Source of the DNA: Streptomyces antibioticus
GTDB taxonomy: Bacteria > Actinomycetota > Actinomycetes > Streptomycetales > Streptomycetaceae
Length of the DNA stretch: 64,000 bases
Assembly: GCF_001514065.1 (NCBI RefSeq)
Contig: NZ_KQ948422.1
Location: forward strand, 62,001 to 126,000
Direction: 5' to 3'
Positions within the stretch are counted from its first letter, which is position 1, and each line of letters starts with the position of its first letter. Of the stretch, positions 7,977 to 17,178 are shown one piece after another. The position numbers were made by a program, and so were the translations under genes. The notes below the pieces were generated by a model. That model saw only the letters and a list, made by a program, of their open reading frames with translations. It did no database searches and was not told the origin of the DNA.

Positions 7977-9248
7977 TCAGCCCATGTCCGTCAGGAGGGC
8001 GTTCAGTTCCTTCTCCTGCTGCGCGGCCGGCCTGGGCGGGTTCGAGTGATCGATGCCGAAGGTCCCCAGCACCTTGTCCATCTGGGCGTCGATGGAGTCC
8101 CACCCGGTCTGGTCCAGCGGTTGCAGCGAGGCCTGGTCGGCATCCCACAGGTCACGCAGCGACTGTGCGGCCGCGTGGGCACCCTTCTCGTCCCCGGCGC
8201 GTGCGTCCTTGAGCGACGTGGAGGCGAGGGTCTTCAGGGCGGTGACCTTGGCGGGCGGGAACTTCTTCACCGCCTCACCGGGCGCCATCTGGACCGCGGA
8301 GGTGTTGTCCTCCTCCGGCGCCGGGCCGGTGTGCGGCTGGTTGTGGGCCCAGATCAGGAGTCCCGTGGTGGCGACGGCGAGCAGTGCGAAGCCGGCCAGA
8401 CCGACGCGCTCCTCTCGCAGGTCCCCGGTGGTGTGGGCGGCATGGGCGGCCTCGTAGGTCTCGGTCACGTCCGAGCGCGTCACCGTCAGGTAGACCACAG
8501 TCGCCAGGATCAGGCCGAGGAAGATCAGGCTGGTGGTGAAGGTGCCCAGCGCGAGGCCGGTCGGCTCGCCCGGCTGTGCGACCTTCGGGGAGGCGAGCCA
8601 GTCGCCGATGTTCGCGCCCAGCGGGCGGGTCAGGATGTAGGCGAGCCAGAAGGACAGCACGGGGTTCGCGCCGAACTTCCACAGCCCCGTGATCGCGGCG
8701 ATGAGGCCGAGCGGCAGTAGCACCGAGGCGCCCGGGCTCCAGCCGGTGAGCTCGAGGGTCCAGTCGCCGGTCGCGGTGCCGAGCGCGAAGGTGACGAGCA
8801 CGGCGAGCCAGTAGAACGACTCGCGCGGAAGCGTGGTGACCGAGTGGATCGACAGCGTGCGCTCGCGCAGCCACCACACGCCGAAGACCACCGCGAGCAG
8901 CACCGAGAAGACCGCGGTACTGATCCACAGCGGCACGTTGAGCTGGTCGGTGAGGATGTCGGTGTAGAGGGTTCCCGTGACGCTCACAACGACCACTGTC
9001 AGCCAGTACGGGAACGGTACGTACCGCTTCAGCCGCAGCTGGACGGCCAGGACCACCACGAACACCCCGGTGAAGATCCAGGCCGTGTTCACCAGGCCGA
9101 CGCCCAGCTTCATGTTGATCCAGTCCGCGAAGCTCTCTCCCACAGTCGTGCACAGGATCTTGATCACCCAGAACCATATGGTGACCTCGGGGACCTTGTT
9201 GAGCATGAGGCGCCCGTTGCGCGTGCGCGCTTCCGTTGTCGTCGTCAT
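7977..9248 (-). CDS. Multi-pass membrane protein, DUF347/COG4705 type, with soluble C-terminal tail
   Basis: 423 residues. About ten hydrophobic segments fall in repeated units (KVPEVTIWFWVIKILCTTVGESFADW, then SFYWLAVLVTFALGTATGDW), matching the repeat family of predicted membrane-anchored proteins known as DUF347/COG4705. The GE.FADW and GT.TGDW motifs recur with similar spacing. The last 100 or so residues are soluble, Ala/Lys-rich and start after a final helix at about residue 310. The start at 9248 is the only Met before the first repeat. It lies just downstream of a two-component system on the same strand and may be its target or partner. The molecular function of the family is unknown. 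Confidence 0.75.
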   Translation of the reverse strand: MTTTTEARTRNGRLMLNKVPEVTIWFWVIKILCTTVGESFADWINMKLGVGLVNTAWIFTGVFVVVLAVQLRLKRYVPFPYWLTVVVVSVTGTLYTDILTDQLNVPLWISTAVFSVLLAVVFGVWWLRERTLSIHSVTTLPRESFYWLAVLVTFALGTATGDWTLELTGWSPGASVLLPLGLIAAITGLWKFGANPVLSFWLAYILTRPLGANIGDWLASPKVAQPGEPTGLALGTFTTSLIFLGLILATVVYLTVTRSDVTETYEAAHAAHTTGDLREERVGLAGFALLAVATTGLLIWAHNQPHTGPAPEEDNTSAVQMAPGEAVKKFPPAKVTALKTLASTSLKDARAGDEKGAHAAAQSLRDLWDADQASLQPLDQTGWDSIDAQMDKVLGTFGIDHSNPPRPAAQQEKELNALLTDMG

Positions 9249-9286
9249 GCGGCCAGGTTCACGCGGGGAACCTGCAAGCAACCTGA

Positions 9287-10546
9287 CTACGTGACCGCGC
9301 CGACGGCCGGTAGCGTCACCTCGACGTGCCCGCGGCCGTCCGCGATCGCACGGACCTCCACACCGGCCGAGGCGGCGATGCGCCGGACCACCGGCAACCC
9401 CAGCCCGAATCCGTCGCCGCCGGTCACACCGGCCTCGAAGACCCGCTCCACGTCCGCGGGATCGAATCCGGGGCCGTCGTCCAGGACGTCGACCACGACG
9501 GCCGCACCCTGCCGGCGCGCGGTGACCCACACCCGCGTTCTCGCATGCCGCAGGCCGTTCTCCACAAGAGGTGACAGCAGCGACACTACGACGTTGGGCG
9601 CTACGGCCACCTCGGTGTTCGCCGGAACGGCGACCTCGACCGCGCGACCACCGATAGCCTGCCGCGCGGCGGTGCGCAGATCGCACCGGGTGCCCTCGTC
9701 CGTGCGGGCACGCGCGGCGCGCAGGATCGTCGTGATCGCCGCATCGAGACGTTCGACCTCGCTCAAGATCGCCTTGGGCGGCACGGGCTCGCCGGACAGT
9801 TGAGCCAGTTGCGCCTCGCCCCGCAGGACCGTGAGCGGCGTCCGCAGCTCGTGGGCGATCTCGTCGGTGAGCCGGCGCTCGTCCGCCAGCGCGTTGTCGA
9901 CGCGCTCCAGGAGACGGTCCAGGGTCTGTCCCAGTTCCCCGAACTCGTCCCGAGGGACGCCGAGGTTGAAGCGGCGCCCGGGCTCGTGATGGCCCCAGTC
10001 GTCGGCGAGGGCGGCCATGTCGTGCACGACCCGCAGCGCGCGGCGCACCACGACATGCGCGACACCGCCGGCGAGGACGATCGTGAGGCCACCCAGGATC
10101 AACGACAAGGTCAGACTGCGCTGCTCGGACGTCTCATAAGGCGTGAGATCCACCCGGACGACCACCATCACGGGGTGGCCGTCGACCGGGACCGTCCGCG
10201 CGTACAGGAGGGAGTCGCCGACGGTCGCGGTCTGCGAACGCCCCGCGTCCACCAGCTCCTCGACACGCCCGACCACGCCCGCCGGCACGTTCCCGTCGAT
10301 CAGGCGCCCGTCGGCATACACCCAGGCCACCTCGTCCAACGCCTCACTGCCGTTCTCCGTGAGCACGACACGGCCGCCCTTGGTGGTGACATTCGCCGCG
10401 ACCGCCTCGGCGCGCGTACGGGCCAGGTCGTGCGCGTCGGCGTCCGTCACCCGGCTCAGCAGTACGTGCGAGACGACGACCAGAATGGCGACCACGGCGG
10501 TGGCGATCAGGACGGTGAGCGCGACGACGCTTCTGCGGAATCCCAT
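9287..10546 (-). CDS. Two-component sensor histidine kinase
   Basis: 419-residue membrane kinase. It has a first transmembrane helix at about residues 5-28, an extracytoplasmic sensor region to about 145, a second helix at about 150-172, a HAMP-like linker, a HisKA domain with phospho-acceptor H232 in DEIAHELRTPLTVLRGE, and an ATPase domain with N box (ENGLRHA) and DDGPGFDP, then GFGLGLPVV. The ATG at 10546 shares one base with the stop of the response regulator (TGATG); an in-frame ATG at 10555 is an alternative. The stimulus is not evident. The pair is followed by the DUF347 membrane protein. Confidence 0.93.
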   Translation of the reverse strand: MGFRRSVVALTVLIATAVVAILVVVSHVLLSRVTDADAHDLARTRAEAVAANVTTKGGRVVLTENGSEALDEVAWVYADGRLIDGNVPAGVVGRVEELVDAGRSQTATVGDSLLYARTVPVDGHPVMVVVRVDLTPYETSEQRSLTLSLILGGLTIVLAGGVAHVVVRRALRVVHDMAALADDWGHHEPGRRFNLGVPRDEFGELGQTLDRLLERVDNALADERRLTDEIAHELRTPLTVLRGEAQLAQLSGEPVPPKAILSEVERLDAAITTILRAARARTDEGTRCDLRTAARQAIGGRAVEVAVPANTEVAVAPNVVVSLLSPLVENGLRHARTRVWVTARRQGAAVVVDVLDDGPGFDPADVERVFEAGVTGGDGFGLGLPVVRRIAASAGVEVRAIADGRGHVEVTLPAVGAVT

Positions 10547-11199
10547 CACTGCCATCGGTAGCCGACGCCGCGGACGGTCGCCAGACGCTCGGCCACACCC
10601 AGCGGACCGAGCTTGGCGCGCAGCCGGCGCACGTACGAGTCGAGGGTGTTGTCGCTGACGTGCGCCCCGTGCGGCCAGCCGGCGGCAACGAGGGCGTGGC
10701 GGCGCACCGCGTCGCCCCGGGAGGCGATCAGGCGGCCCAGCAGGCGGAACTCGGTCGGGGTCAGGCTCATGCTCGCCGCATCGTAGGTCACCATGTGCTT
10801 CGCCGGATCGAGGACGACCTCGTGCGATACGGGCGCCACGGTGGCCCGGCGCAGCAGCGCCCGGACGCGGACCAGCAGCTCCGGGATGTCGAAGGGTTTG
10901 GTCATGTAGTCGTCGGCGCCCGCCTCGAAACCGCCCACCTTGTGATGCAGACCGTCCAGGGCGGTGAGCATCAACACCGGCACATCGACGCCGCGAGCCC
11001 TCAGGGCCAGGCAGACATCGCGGCCGTCGGCGTCGGGCAGCCCGAGATCCAGGACGACGAGCTGGGGCATGGGTGCGAGCTGCCGTAGCAGGCTGTCTGC
11101 CGTGGCGGCGACGGAAACGGTGTGACCGTCGTGCTCCAGGGCACGCCTGAGGATGCCGCGAACCGCCGCGTCGTCTTCGCACACCAGGATGAGAGCCAC
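10546..11199 (-). CDS. OmpR/PhoB-type response regulator
   Basis: 217 residues: a receiver domain with acidic pocket E8-D9-D10, phospho-acceptor D51 in VVLDLGLPDADG and conserved lysine in MTKPFD near residue 101, then a winged-helix DNA-binding domain (TPTEFRLLGRLI, ending DSYVRRLRAKLG and VRGVGYRW). The start is GTG at 11199. It is co-transcribed with the histidine kinase by a one-base overlap. It presumably responds to that kinase and may control the DUF347 gene downstream. Confidence 0.95.
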   Translation of the reverse strand: MALILVCEDDAAVRGILRRALEHDGHTVSVAATADSLLRQLAPMPQLVVLDLGLPDADGRDVCLALRARGVDVPVLMLTALDGLHHKVGGFEAGADDYMTKPFDIPELLVRVRALLRRATVAPVSHEVVLDPAKHMVTYDAASMSLTPTEFRLLGRLIASRGDAVRRHALVAAGWPHGAHVSDNTLDSYVRRLRAKLGPLGVAERLATVRGVGYRWQ

Positions 11200-11847
11200 G
11201 AGCTGACCCTAGGTTCTCGTATCTCAATACTCCATCTGCCCCGGCCAGGTACTCGACGCCAGCCCGCCGCCTGTCGGGACAGCACGGTGGCAGGTCCATG
11301 CGTATGACTTGCCGACCTTGGGCATCAGCAACGGCGCCCGCGAGCGTGGTGGTTGCGTGCAGCGCCCTCCCCTCCTGGGGCGAATCTTGTACGGACACCG
11401 CACGAAAACCCATACGGGCCGATTCGCATCCCTGTAAGTCGGATGGTCCGGCTCGACCTCGCCGCCCCGCGGTCTCGCGCCACGAGTAGGTCCGATGACG
11501 TCCCATATCAGCCTCATGCCGACATACGAAAGGTCGACTGCCCTTCAGGGCAGCTTTCTGTTGGGGCCGTTTCCTTGGCTGCTTGGGACCCTAGCGGGGC
11601 GCATTCCACTCAGGGCTGAGAACCCCGGACGATCGCCACGTGCATCGTCCTGCGCAACACGCAGACGACTCGTCGAACAACGCCTCCGCGACAATCCCCC
11701 CGCGCCTCCGGCCTCAGGAGGGCCTCAACACATGGCCCTGTCGCAACAGAGCCGAGCAGAACACGTCTCAGCGGCAGCATATCGGTGCGCTTCCGTGCAG
11801 GTCAGAGGGCCATCAGCCGAATCAGACACACTCAGGCGCCACACTCG
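11200..11847. other. Non-coding stretch beside integration site
   Basis: About 650 bases upstream of the response regulator without a convincing gene on either strand; possible frames are short and lack recognisable motifs. GGCCTC-rich sequence at about 11710-11728 has a counterpart near 34503-34518, again about 130 bases before a tRNA-type repeat, suggesting leftover element ends. Confidence 0.5.
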
Positions 11848-11978
11848 CGAGCAGCGGATTCAGTCCGTTCAGGCGAAGTTGACGATCCGCCAGGACAAAT
11901 TGAACGTTTTCGCAGTTCAGGGCCCTGCACAGGTGGGGAGGGTGGGACTCGAACCCACGGCCGACGGATTATGAGTCC
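11848..11978. repeat. Left copy of 131-bp direct repeat (att-like)
   Basis: It matches 34638-34768 with about ten mismatches and no gaps (about 92% identity), in the same orientation, and ends in a tRNA 3' half. Such tRNA-ended direct repeats are the usual att sites of actinobacterial integrative elements. It bounds a 22.8-kb segment with the copy at 34638. Confidence 0.8.
11934..11978 (-). pseudogene. tRNA 3'-half fragment, anticodon CAU
   Basis: The reverse strand holds the anticodon stem-loop GGACTCATAATCC, a variable region, the T arm GTGGGTTCGAGTCCCAC and an acceptor 3' side. The D arm and 5' acceptor strand are absent; sequence diverges right after the anticodon stem. The acceptor side is also mutated compared with the copy at 34724 (CTCCCCA versus CGCCCCA). 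It is a duplicated att fragment, not a working tRNA. Confidence 0.85.
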
Positions 11979-12593
11979 TTTGAGGATCTTGGCGGTCCTT
12001 GCCGATCAATGCTCATCCTTGACGTTTTCGCAGGTCAGATGCGGTTATCCATGTTGGGGCTAGCCGCCCTTGTCAGTCTGTTGCTGTCCTTGCGGCCTCA
12101 ACTCGGCCTCAATGAGGCCCGACAGGATCGTGCCGAAGACGTGAAGGACGATCGCGCCAGCTCAAGAACAGGGATCGACCCCGCGCGCAGCGGATTACTC
12201 TTCCAACGCATCGAGGACCGCCTTGAAACTGCGATCCCGGCCGGTGGGTTCCTCTACGTCTTTCGTCAAACGAGGGGTGGGGTTCGAGCTTCGCAGAGCC
12301 GGGTTCACGGTCGTTGCCGGCACCGACGGTGGGTAGCCCTTCAAGAGGCAAGCTCGTCCATGACGTCGTCGACATGGCCGGATGCAGGTCCGGGGGCTCT
12401 GGTCGGCGTACCCGCCTCGGAAACGGTCGAACTGGGTGTAGACGGAAGCATAGATAGCTGGCTCGCTCGTTGGGGATCATGTCGCTATCGCGGCGCCGGA
12501 GTGCTTCTCATCGCAGGTGTTCCGCGCCGCCCGCCTGCACGGTGATGCAGGAGCCGGGCCGTGCGCAGATCCATGTGGACTGTGGGAGGGGTC
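11979..12593. other. Non-coding stretch with a partial att motif
   Basis: About 615 bases with no supported gene. At 12022-12038 ACGTTTTCGCAGGTCAG repeats the motif that precedes the tRNA fragments at 11904 and 34695, so a further att remnant or integrase arm site may lie here. The rest shows no motif I can support. Confidence 0.45.
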
Positions 12594-12971
12594 TTACGCT
12601 CCGGGTTCGGCCGGATAGCTGATGACGACGTACAGCTTGCGGACCGTCTCGTGAATCTCCCAGTCCCCTGTCCATCCCTCCGGCATGACGATGGTGCTTC
12701 CCGGCCCAAGGTCGATGGGTTCGGCACCGGTCGGGTACAAGGTCATCCGTCCCGAAAGTATCTGGCAGATCTCGCTGTAACCGTCGCGGGTGGCGGCGAA
12801 TCGACCTGGACTGCATTCCCAGTAGCCGACGTCGGCGCCGCGGCCGTCCGTCCAGAGACCGAGCGCGGACTCGGTCTGTCCGGGGGTGACAGACGTCGGC
12901 TTCGGGGCAGGCTTCGGGAGCTCGGTCGCATTCGCGTCGGCTATGGCGGTGGTCGGCGGGTTGATGGTCAC
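12594..12971 (-). CDS. Cupin-domain protein (EutQ/DUF861-like)
   Basis: 125 residues forming one cupin barrel. After a Pro/Thr-rich leader of about 35 residues come the conserved LGLWTDGRGADVGYWECSPGRF, ILSGRMTLYPTGAEPIDLGPGS and HETVRKLYVVI elements of the cupin_3 family. The start is GTG at 12971 with AAGGAGA about 8 bases upstream. Cupin_3 proteins are often of unknown function; some act with amine or purine catabolism. It lies alone between the left att repeat and the ABC operon. Two decayed relatives occur at 13116 and 28945. Confidence 0.8.
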   Translation of the reverse strand: MTINPPTTAIADANATELPKPAPKPTSVTPGQTESALGLWTDGRGADVGYWECSPGRFAATRDGYSEICQILSGRMTLYPTGAEPIDLGPGSTIVMPEGWTGDWEIHETVRKLYVVISYPAEPGA

Positions 12972-13115
12972 GGACGGTTCTCCTTACGTGAGAGCTCCGC
13001 GCTGGGCGCAAAGCACTGGTTTCGGGTTCGCTGCCATTCGTGCATTCGCATCGGAAGGTCTGCGCTCATCGTCCGGAGACAGCGTTCGCGATCTCGGCGA
13101 GTGCGCTGGCGCGCG

Positions 13116-13310
13116 TCATGTTTCCAAGTCACCGAAGGCGTAGCACGACGCCGGGGTCAGCTCGATGCTGTCCTCGGTCGGTCGCGTCGCCGGCGCGTAC
13201 GACGAAGACCTCGTCGGGCATCCCACGAGGATGTCGTGCGCTTTCCATGGCAGCGGGTCGAGTTCAACCTCGTGTGCATCGACGCAACGCCCCCTCGCCA
13301 CACTCTCCTT
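13116..13310 (-). pseudogene. Degraded cupin gene
   Basis: The minus strand reads PLPWKAHDILVGCPT, then in another frame DEVFVVRAGDAT, then again in the first frame DSIELTPASCYAFGD. These are pieces of a cupin_3 protein with an internal deletion and frameshifts. The same elements occur in the remnant at 28945-29243. No intact start or full barrel remains. Confidence 0.6.
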
Positions 13311-13340
13311 GTAGTCCGAGGGCACGAGATCCGTCAGTTC

Positions 13341-14171
13341 TCAGGCTGACGCGCCAGAGGTGGCGCGGCGGCGCGGGACCCAGCCTGGCCGGGGCACGGC
13401 GGACAGCAGACGCCGGGTGTAGGGGTCCTGTGGGTCGTCCAGGACGGTGGTGGTGCGGCCCGCTTCCACGACGCGCCCCCGGTGCATGACGACACAGTCG
13501 TCGCTGATCTGCCGTACGACGCCCAGGTCGTGGGAGATGAAGAGGTACGCCACGCCCGTCTCGGCGCGCAGGTCGGCCAGCAGGTTGATGATCTGTGCCT
13601 GGACGCTGACGTCGAGGGCGGCGACCGCCTCGTCGAGGATGAGCAGTCGCGGTTCGAGGGCCAAGGCCCGGGCGATGGCGGCGCGTTGACGCTGGCCGCC
13701 GGACAGGGCGCGGGGCCTGGCGCCGCCCTGGCGCTTGTCCAGGCCCACCTGGGCGAGGAGTTGAGCGACTCGTTCGCGTCGGCGGTCGGCGTCCCAGTCG
13801 AAGTGGGCGCGCAGGAGTTCCTCGATGGCCGCCTCGATCGTCTGCTTGGCGTCGAGGGAGGTGTAGGGGTCCTGGAAGACCATCTGGATCTGGCGGGCGC
13901 GGGCCTTGCGGGCTCCGCGTCCGGCTCGGGCCGCCTCGCGTGGCTCGCCGTCCAGGGTGATCCGGCCCGAGGTGGGGGTCTCCAGGCCGGCGACCATGCG
14001 GGCGACCGTGGTCTTTCCCGAGCCCGACTCCCCCACCACAGCCAGCGACCCTCCGGGCGGCAGGGTGAAGCTGACGTCGTCCACGGCGACGAGTTCACCG
14101 GCGGGCTCTCCGGCTGCGGCGCGCACCGGGAAGACCTTGCGGAGGTTCTCCAGTCCCAGCAACTCACTCAT
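13341..14171 (-). CDS. Peptide ABC transporter ATP-binding protein (DppF/OppF type)
   Basis: 276-residue ATPase with Walker A GESGSGKTT at about residues 43-51, Q-loop MVFQDPYTSLD, signature LSGGQRQR, Walker B LLILDEAV and switch ISHDLGV. The tail DPYTRRLLSAVP is typical of OppF/DppF subunits. The start at 14171 overlaps the stop of the partner ATPase (ATGA). It is the last gene of a five-gene importer operon (binding protein, two permeases, two ATPases) and energises uptake of a peptide or other small amide-like solute. Confidence 0.93.
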   Translation of the reverse strand: MSELLGLENLRKVFPVRAAAGEPAGELVAVDDVSFTLPPGGSLAVVGESGSGKTTVARMVAGLETPTSGRITLDGEPREAARAGRGARKARARQIQMVFQDPYTSLDAKQTIEAAIEELLRAHFDWDADRRRERVAQLLAQVGLDKRQGGARPRALSGGQRQRAAIARALALEPRLLILDEAVAALDVSVQAQIINLLADLRAETGVAYLFISHDLGVVRQISDDCVVMHRGRVVEAGRTTTVLDDPQDPYTRRLLSAVPRPGWVPRRRATSGASA

Positions 14172-15220
14172 ACCGGCTCCGTCTGCTCGTCGTGCGCGCG
14201 GTCGGCGTCGCCGCCCGTCTCGTAGGTGATGCGGCCACGCAGTTCCTCGGCCCGGTGGCAGGCCACCTGGTGGTCGTCGACGGTGCGCAGCGCCGGCCGC
14301 TCCGTGCCGCAGCGGTCCTGCGCGAAGGGACATCGGTCGGCGAAGACGCAGCCGGGGCCGGCCTCGAAGGCGGAGACGGGGCGGCCGGGGATGGCCCACA
14401 GCCGTTTGACGTCCACCGTGCTGGGGCGGGAGGCCAGCAGACCGACTGTGTAGGGGTGCAGGGCGGTCTCGTGCAGGTTCGCGGAGGCCGCTGTCTCCAG
14501 GACGGTCCCCGCGTACATGACGGCGATCCGGTCCGTGACGGCCGCGGCGAGGTCGAGGTCGTGGGTGATGAAGACCAGGGCCAGGCCGCGTTCGCGGCGC
14601 TGCTCGTCGAGGATCGCCATCACCTCCTCCTGGGTGGTGACGTCCAGGGCGGTGGTGGGTTCGTCCGCGATGAGCAGGCGTGGCTTCGTCAGCATCGCGG
14701 AGGCGATCATGACGCGTTGCAGGAGGCCGCCGGAGAGCTGGTGCGGGTACTGCCGCATCCTGCGCGGGGCGTCGGTGATGCCGACTTCCCGCAGGAGGGC
14801 GACGGCGCGTTCCTCGGCCTCCTTGCGGGACACCTTGGCCTCGCGCAGGGCCTCGGTGAGGAAGGCTCCCACGGTGGAGACGGGATTGATCGCCGCGCGG
14901 GGGTCCTGGTAGATCATGGCCACTTCCGAGGAGCGGTAACGCCTCAGCGCCCGACGGTCCATACCCGTCACGGAGGTTCCGTCGAACAGGACGTCCCCGT
15001 CGGTGGCCGCCCCGTGCGGGAGCAGGCGCATCAGGACACGGGTCGTCATCGACTTGCCCGAACCCGACTCCCCGACCAGGCCGAGCGCCTCTCCGGCGCC
15101 CACCTCGAAGCTGACGTCGTGCAGCACTCGGCGGGGTTCGCCGCGCACCGGGATGTCCAGGCGCAGGTGACTGACCCGCACCAGAGGATCGGCTCCCGGG
15201 GGATTCAGCCAGCTGTTCAT
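14168..15220 (-). CDS. Peptide ABC transporter ATP-binding protein (DppD/OppD type)
   Basis: 350 residues. Walker A GESGSGKSM, Q-loop MIYQDPRAAINPV, a variant signature LSGGLLQRVMIA, Walker B LLIADEPTTALDV and FITHDLDLAA are present. The C-terminal oligopeptide extension has the cysteine set GCVFADRCPFAQDRCG...CH near residues 295-325 that binds an iron-sulfur cluster in several family members. It overlaps the permease upstream and the ATPase downstream by four bases each. It works with the gene at 13341. Confidence 0.93.
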   Translation of the reverse strand: MNSWLNPPGADPLVRVSHLRLDIPVRGEPRRVLHDVSFEVGAGEALGLVGESGSGKSMTTRVLMRLLPHGAATDGDVLFDGTSVTGMDRRALRRYRSSEVAMIYQDPRAAINPVSTVGAFLTEALREAKVSRKEAEERAVALLREVGITDAPRRMRQYPHQLSGGLLQRVMIASAMLTKPRLLIADEPTTALDVTTQEEVMAILDEQRRERGLALVFITHDLDLAAAVTDRIAVMYAGTVLETAASANLHETALHPYTVGLLASRPSTVDVKRLWAIPGRPVSAFEAGPGCVFADRCPFAQDRCGTERPALRTVDDHQVACHRAEELRGRITYETGGDADRAHDEQTEPV

Positions 15221-16083
15221 GCCCTGACCTCCGCGCGTTCGGCCAGTCGCTCGCCCAGCATGTTGAAGGCGACGACGGTGATGATGATCATGAAGCCCGC
15301 GGCCAGCGATTCCTGCGGACTGCCGTTCAGCAGGGCCGTGCGGCCGTCCGAGACCATCAGGCCCCATTCGGCGTTGGGCGGCTGGATACCAAGGCCCACG
15401 AAGGAGATGGCGCCGAGGTCGAGCAGACTGCTTCCGAGCGAGGTGACCGCCTGGGCCCGCACGAGCGGCAGCACGTTGGGCAGGATGTGGCGCACGCAGA
15501 TCCGCGGCCCGGACAGTCCGGCGAGGGTGCAGGACTCGATGTAGGGCAGGTGCCGCTCCCGCAGCGCGGCGGAGCGCACCACCCGGGCGATGTAGGGCGT
15601 GTACGCGACCGCCAGTGCCACCACGGGAGCGGTGAGCCCGGGCCCGAACAGGACAACGCTGAGTACGGCGAGGAGCAGCGGGGGGAAGGCGAAGGCGATG
15701 TCGAGGACGCGGGTGAGGACCCGGTCGAACCAGCCGCCGAACCACACGGCCGCGATGGCCAGGGTAGTGCCGGCGGTGGTGGCGATGACGACCACGAGCG
15801 CCGGGCCCAGCAGGCTCAGCCGGGCTCCGTACAACACGCGGGAGAAGATGTCGCGTCCTACCGCGTCCGTGCCGAACCAGTGCTGGGCCGACGGTCCCTG
15901 GGCGGCGGCCAGGATGTCGGTCTGGCTCGGGTCGTAGGGCGCCAGCAGCGGGGCGGCCACGGCGACCAGGACCGTCAGGGCGCACCACAGCACGGACAGG
16001 ATCAGGACGGGGTCGACCTTTCGCCACCGGCGAAGGCGCGACGACGGCGCAGCCGTCACGGGCGTACTCGTCACGGCGGTCAT
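15217..16083 (-). CDS. Peptide ABC transporter permease (DppC type)
   Basis: 288-residue inner-membrane permease with about six helices. It has the OppC/DppC N-terminal helix followed by HWFGTDAVGRDIFSRVLYGARLSL and the cytoplasmic EAA loop ESCTLAGLSGPRICVRHILPN. The start at 16083 overlaps the DppB-type gene by four bases. It forms the channel with the protein at 16080. Confidence 0.94.
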   Translation of the reverse strand: MTAVTSTPVTAAPSSRLRRWRKVDPVLILSVLWCALTVLVAVAAPLLAPYDPSQTDILAAAQGPSAQHWFGTDAVGRDIFSRVLYGARLSLLGPALVVVIATTAGTTLAIAAVWFGGWFDRVLTRVLDIAFAFPPLLLAVLSVVLFGPGLTAPVVALAVAYTPYIARVVRSAALRERHLPYIESCTLAGLSGPRICVRHILPNVLPLVRAQAVTSLGSSLLDLGAISFVGLGIQPPNAEWGLMVSDGRTALLNGSPQESLAAGFMIIITVVAFNMLGERLAERAEVRA

Positions 16084-17078
16084 GGGCGTCCGTCCTTCGT
16101 GCGCAGTCGGGGATCGAGGACGGTGTGCAGGGCGTCGACCAGCTGGGTGGTGACGACGAAGGCGACGATGATGAGCGAGGCGACGGCCAGCACCACGTCG
16201 TAGTCCTTCGCGCTGACGCTGCGCAGCATGAGCGAGCCCAGGCCGTCGATGCCGAAGGCCTGCTCCACGACGGCGGCGCCGGCGAGCAGACCGGCGACGG
16301 TGAGGCCGTAGACGGTGGAGATCGGGATGGCGGCGTTGCGCAGTACGTGCCGGCGGAAGACGGTGGCCGAGGGCAGGCCTCGTCCGGTGGCCGTCTCCAC
16401 GTGCTCGCTCGTCTTCTCCGTCCGCAGGGCGGTGCGGGTGATCTGAGCCAGCCAGGCGCACCAGCCGATGGCGAGAGCGAGGGCGGGCAGGGTCAGGTGA
16501 TGCAACTGGTCGGTGAAGCCGCTGCCCGCCCCGACGGCCGGGAACCAGCCGAGCCCGAGGGCGAACACGCTGACCAGGATCGGTGCGGCGACGAAGCCGG
16601 GGATCGCCAGAGCGACGGAGGTGAGCGCGGCCATGGGACCGTTCAGGCGGCGGAAGGCCCCTCCGAGCACGCCCAGCAGGAGCCCCAGCAAAAGGATGAG
16701 CAGGGCGGCGTAGACGACGAGGAAGGCGGTGGTGGCGAACCTGGGTGCCAGCAGGTCGGCGACGCTGCTGTTGCGGTAGACGGTGGACTGGCCGAGGTCT
16801 CCCCGGGGGAGCCCGGACAGCCAGTCGAAGTACCGCACGACGAGCGGCCGGTCGAGTCCCAGCTCGTGGTGGATCTGGGCGATGCGCTGGGGTGTCGCGT
16901 GCGGGCCGGCGACGGCGACCGCGGGGTCTCCCGGAGCGGCGGCCAGCGCCGCGTACACGGCGAACGTGGCCACCACGACGGTGAGGACCGCGCCCGCCAG
17001 GCGCCGGACAATGGCGCGGATCCGCCACAGTGTGCGCCCGGAGAACCGGGAAACAGCGGGGTGCAGGGTGAGGGTCAT
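16080..17078 (-). CDS. Peptide ABC transporter permease (DppB type)
   Basis: 332 residues, about six transmembrane helices. It shows the conserved N-terminal helix with APGDPA, the LGLDRPLVVRYFDWLSGLPRGDLGQS segment and the EAA loop ETATGRGLPSATVFRRHVLRNA. It follows the binding-protein gene after a 100-base gap that holds a hairpin at 17136-17171, so its expression is probably lower than that of the binding protein. Confidence 0.94.
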   Translation of the reverse strand: MTLTLHPAVSRFSGRTLWRIRAIVRRLAGAVLTVVVATFAVYAALAAAPGDPAVAVAGPHATPQRIAQIHHELGLDRPLVVRYFDWLSGLPRGDLGQSTVYRNSSVADLLAPRFATTAFLVVYAALLILLLGLLLGVLGGAFRRLNGPMAALTSVALAIPGFVAAPILVSVFALGLGWFPAVGAGSGFTDQLHHLTLPALALAIGWCAWLAQITRTALRTEKTSEHVETATGRGLPSATVFRRHVLRNAAIPISTVYGLTVAGLLAGAAVVEQAFGIDGLGSLMLRSVSAKDYDVVLAVASLIIVAFVVTTQLVDALHTVLDPRLRTKDGRP

Positions 17079-17135
17079 GATCGCTGCGATACGTCCGGCC
17101 GGGGCCGCGTATCTCCTCCTTTCCAGCGGCGGGGC

Positions 17136-17171
17136 GGGATCCGGAGCCGACGGTGACCGGCTCCGGATCCC
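17136..17171 (-). terminator. Hairpin between binding protein and permease genes
   Basis: GGGATCCGGAGCC at 17136-17148 pairs perfectly with GGCTCCGGATCCC at 17159-17171 around a 10-base loop, just after the binding-protein stop. A stem of this kind in importer operons commonly stabilises or terminates the upstream message so the binding protein is made in excess. No U-tract is present. Confidence 0.7.
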
Positions 17172-17178
17172 GGCAGGG

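Noticed and set aside
11934-11978. Functional tRNA-Met or tRNA-Ile gene
   Set aside because: Only the anticodon arm, T arm and 3' acceptor side are present. The D arm and the 5' acceptor strand are missing, so no cloverleaf can form; the same holds for 34724-34774.
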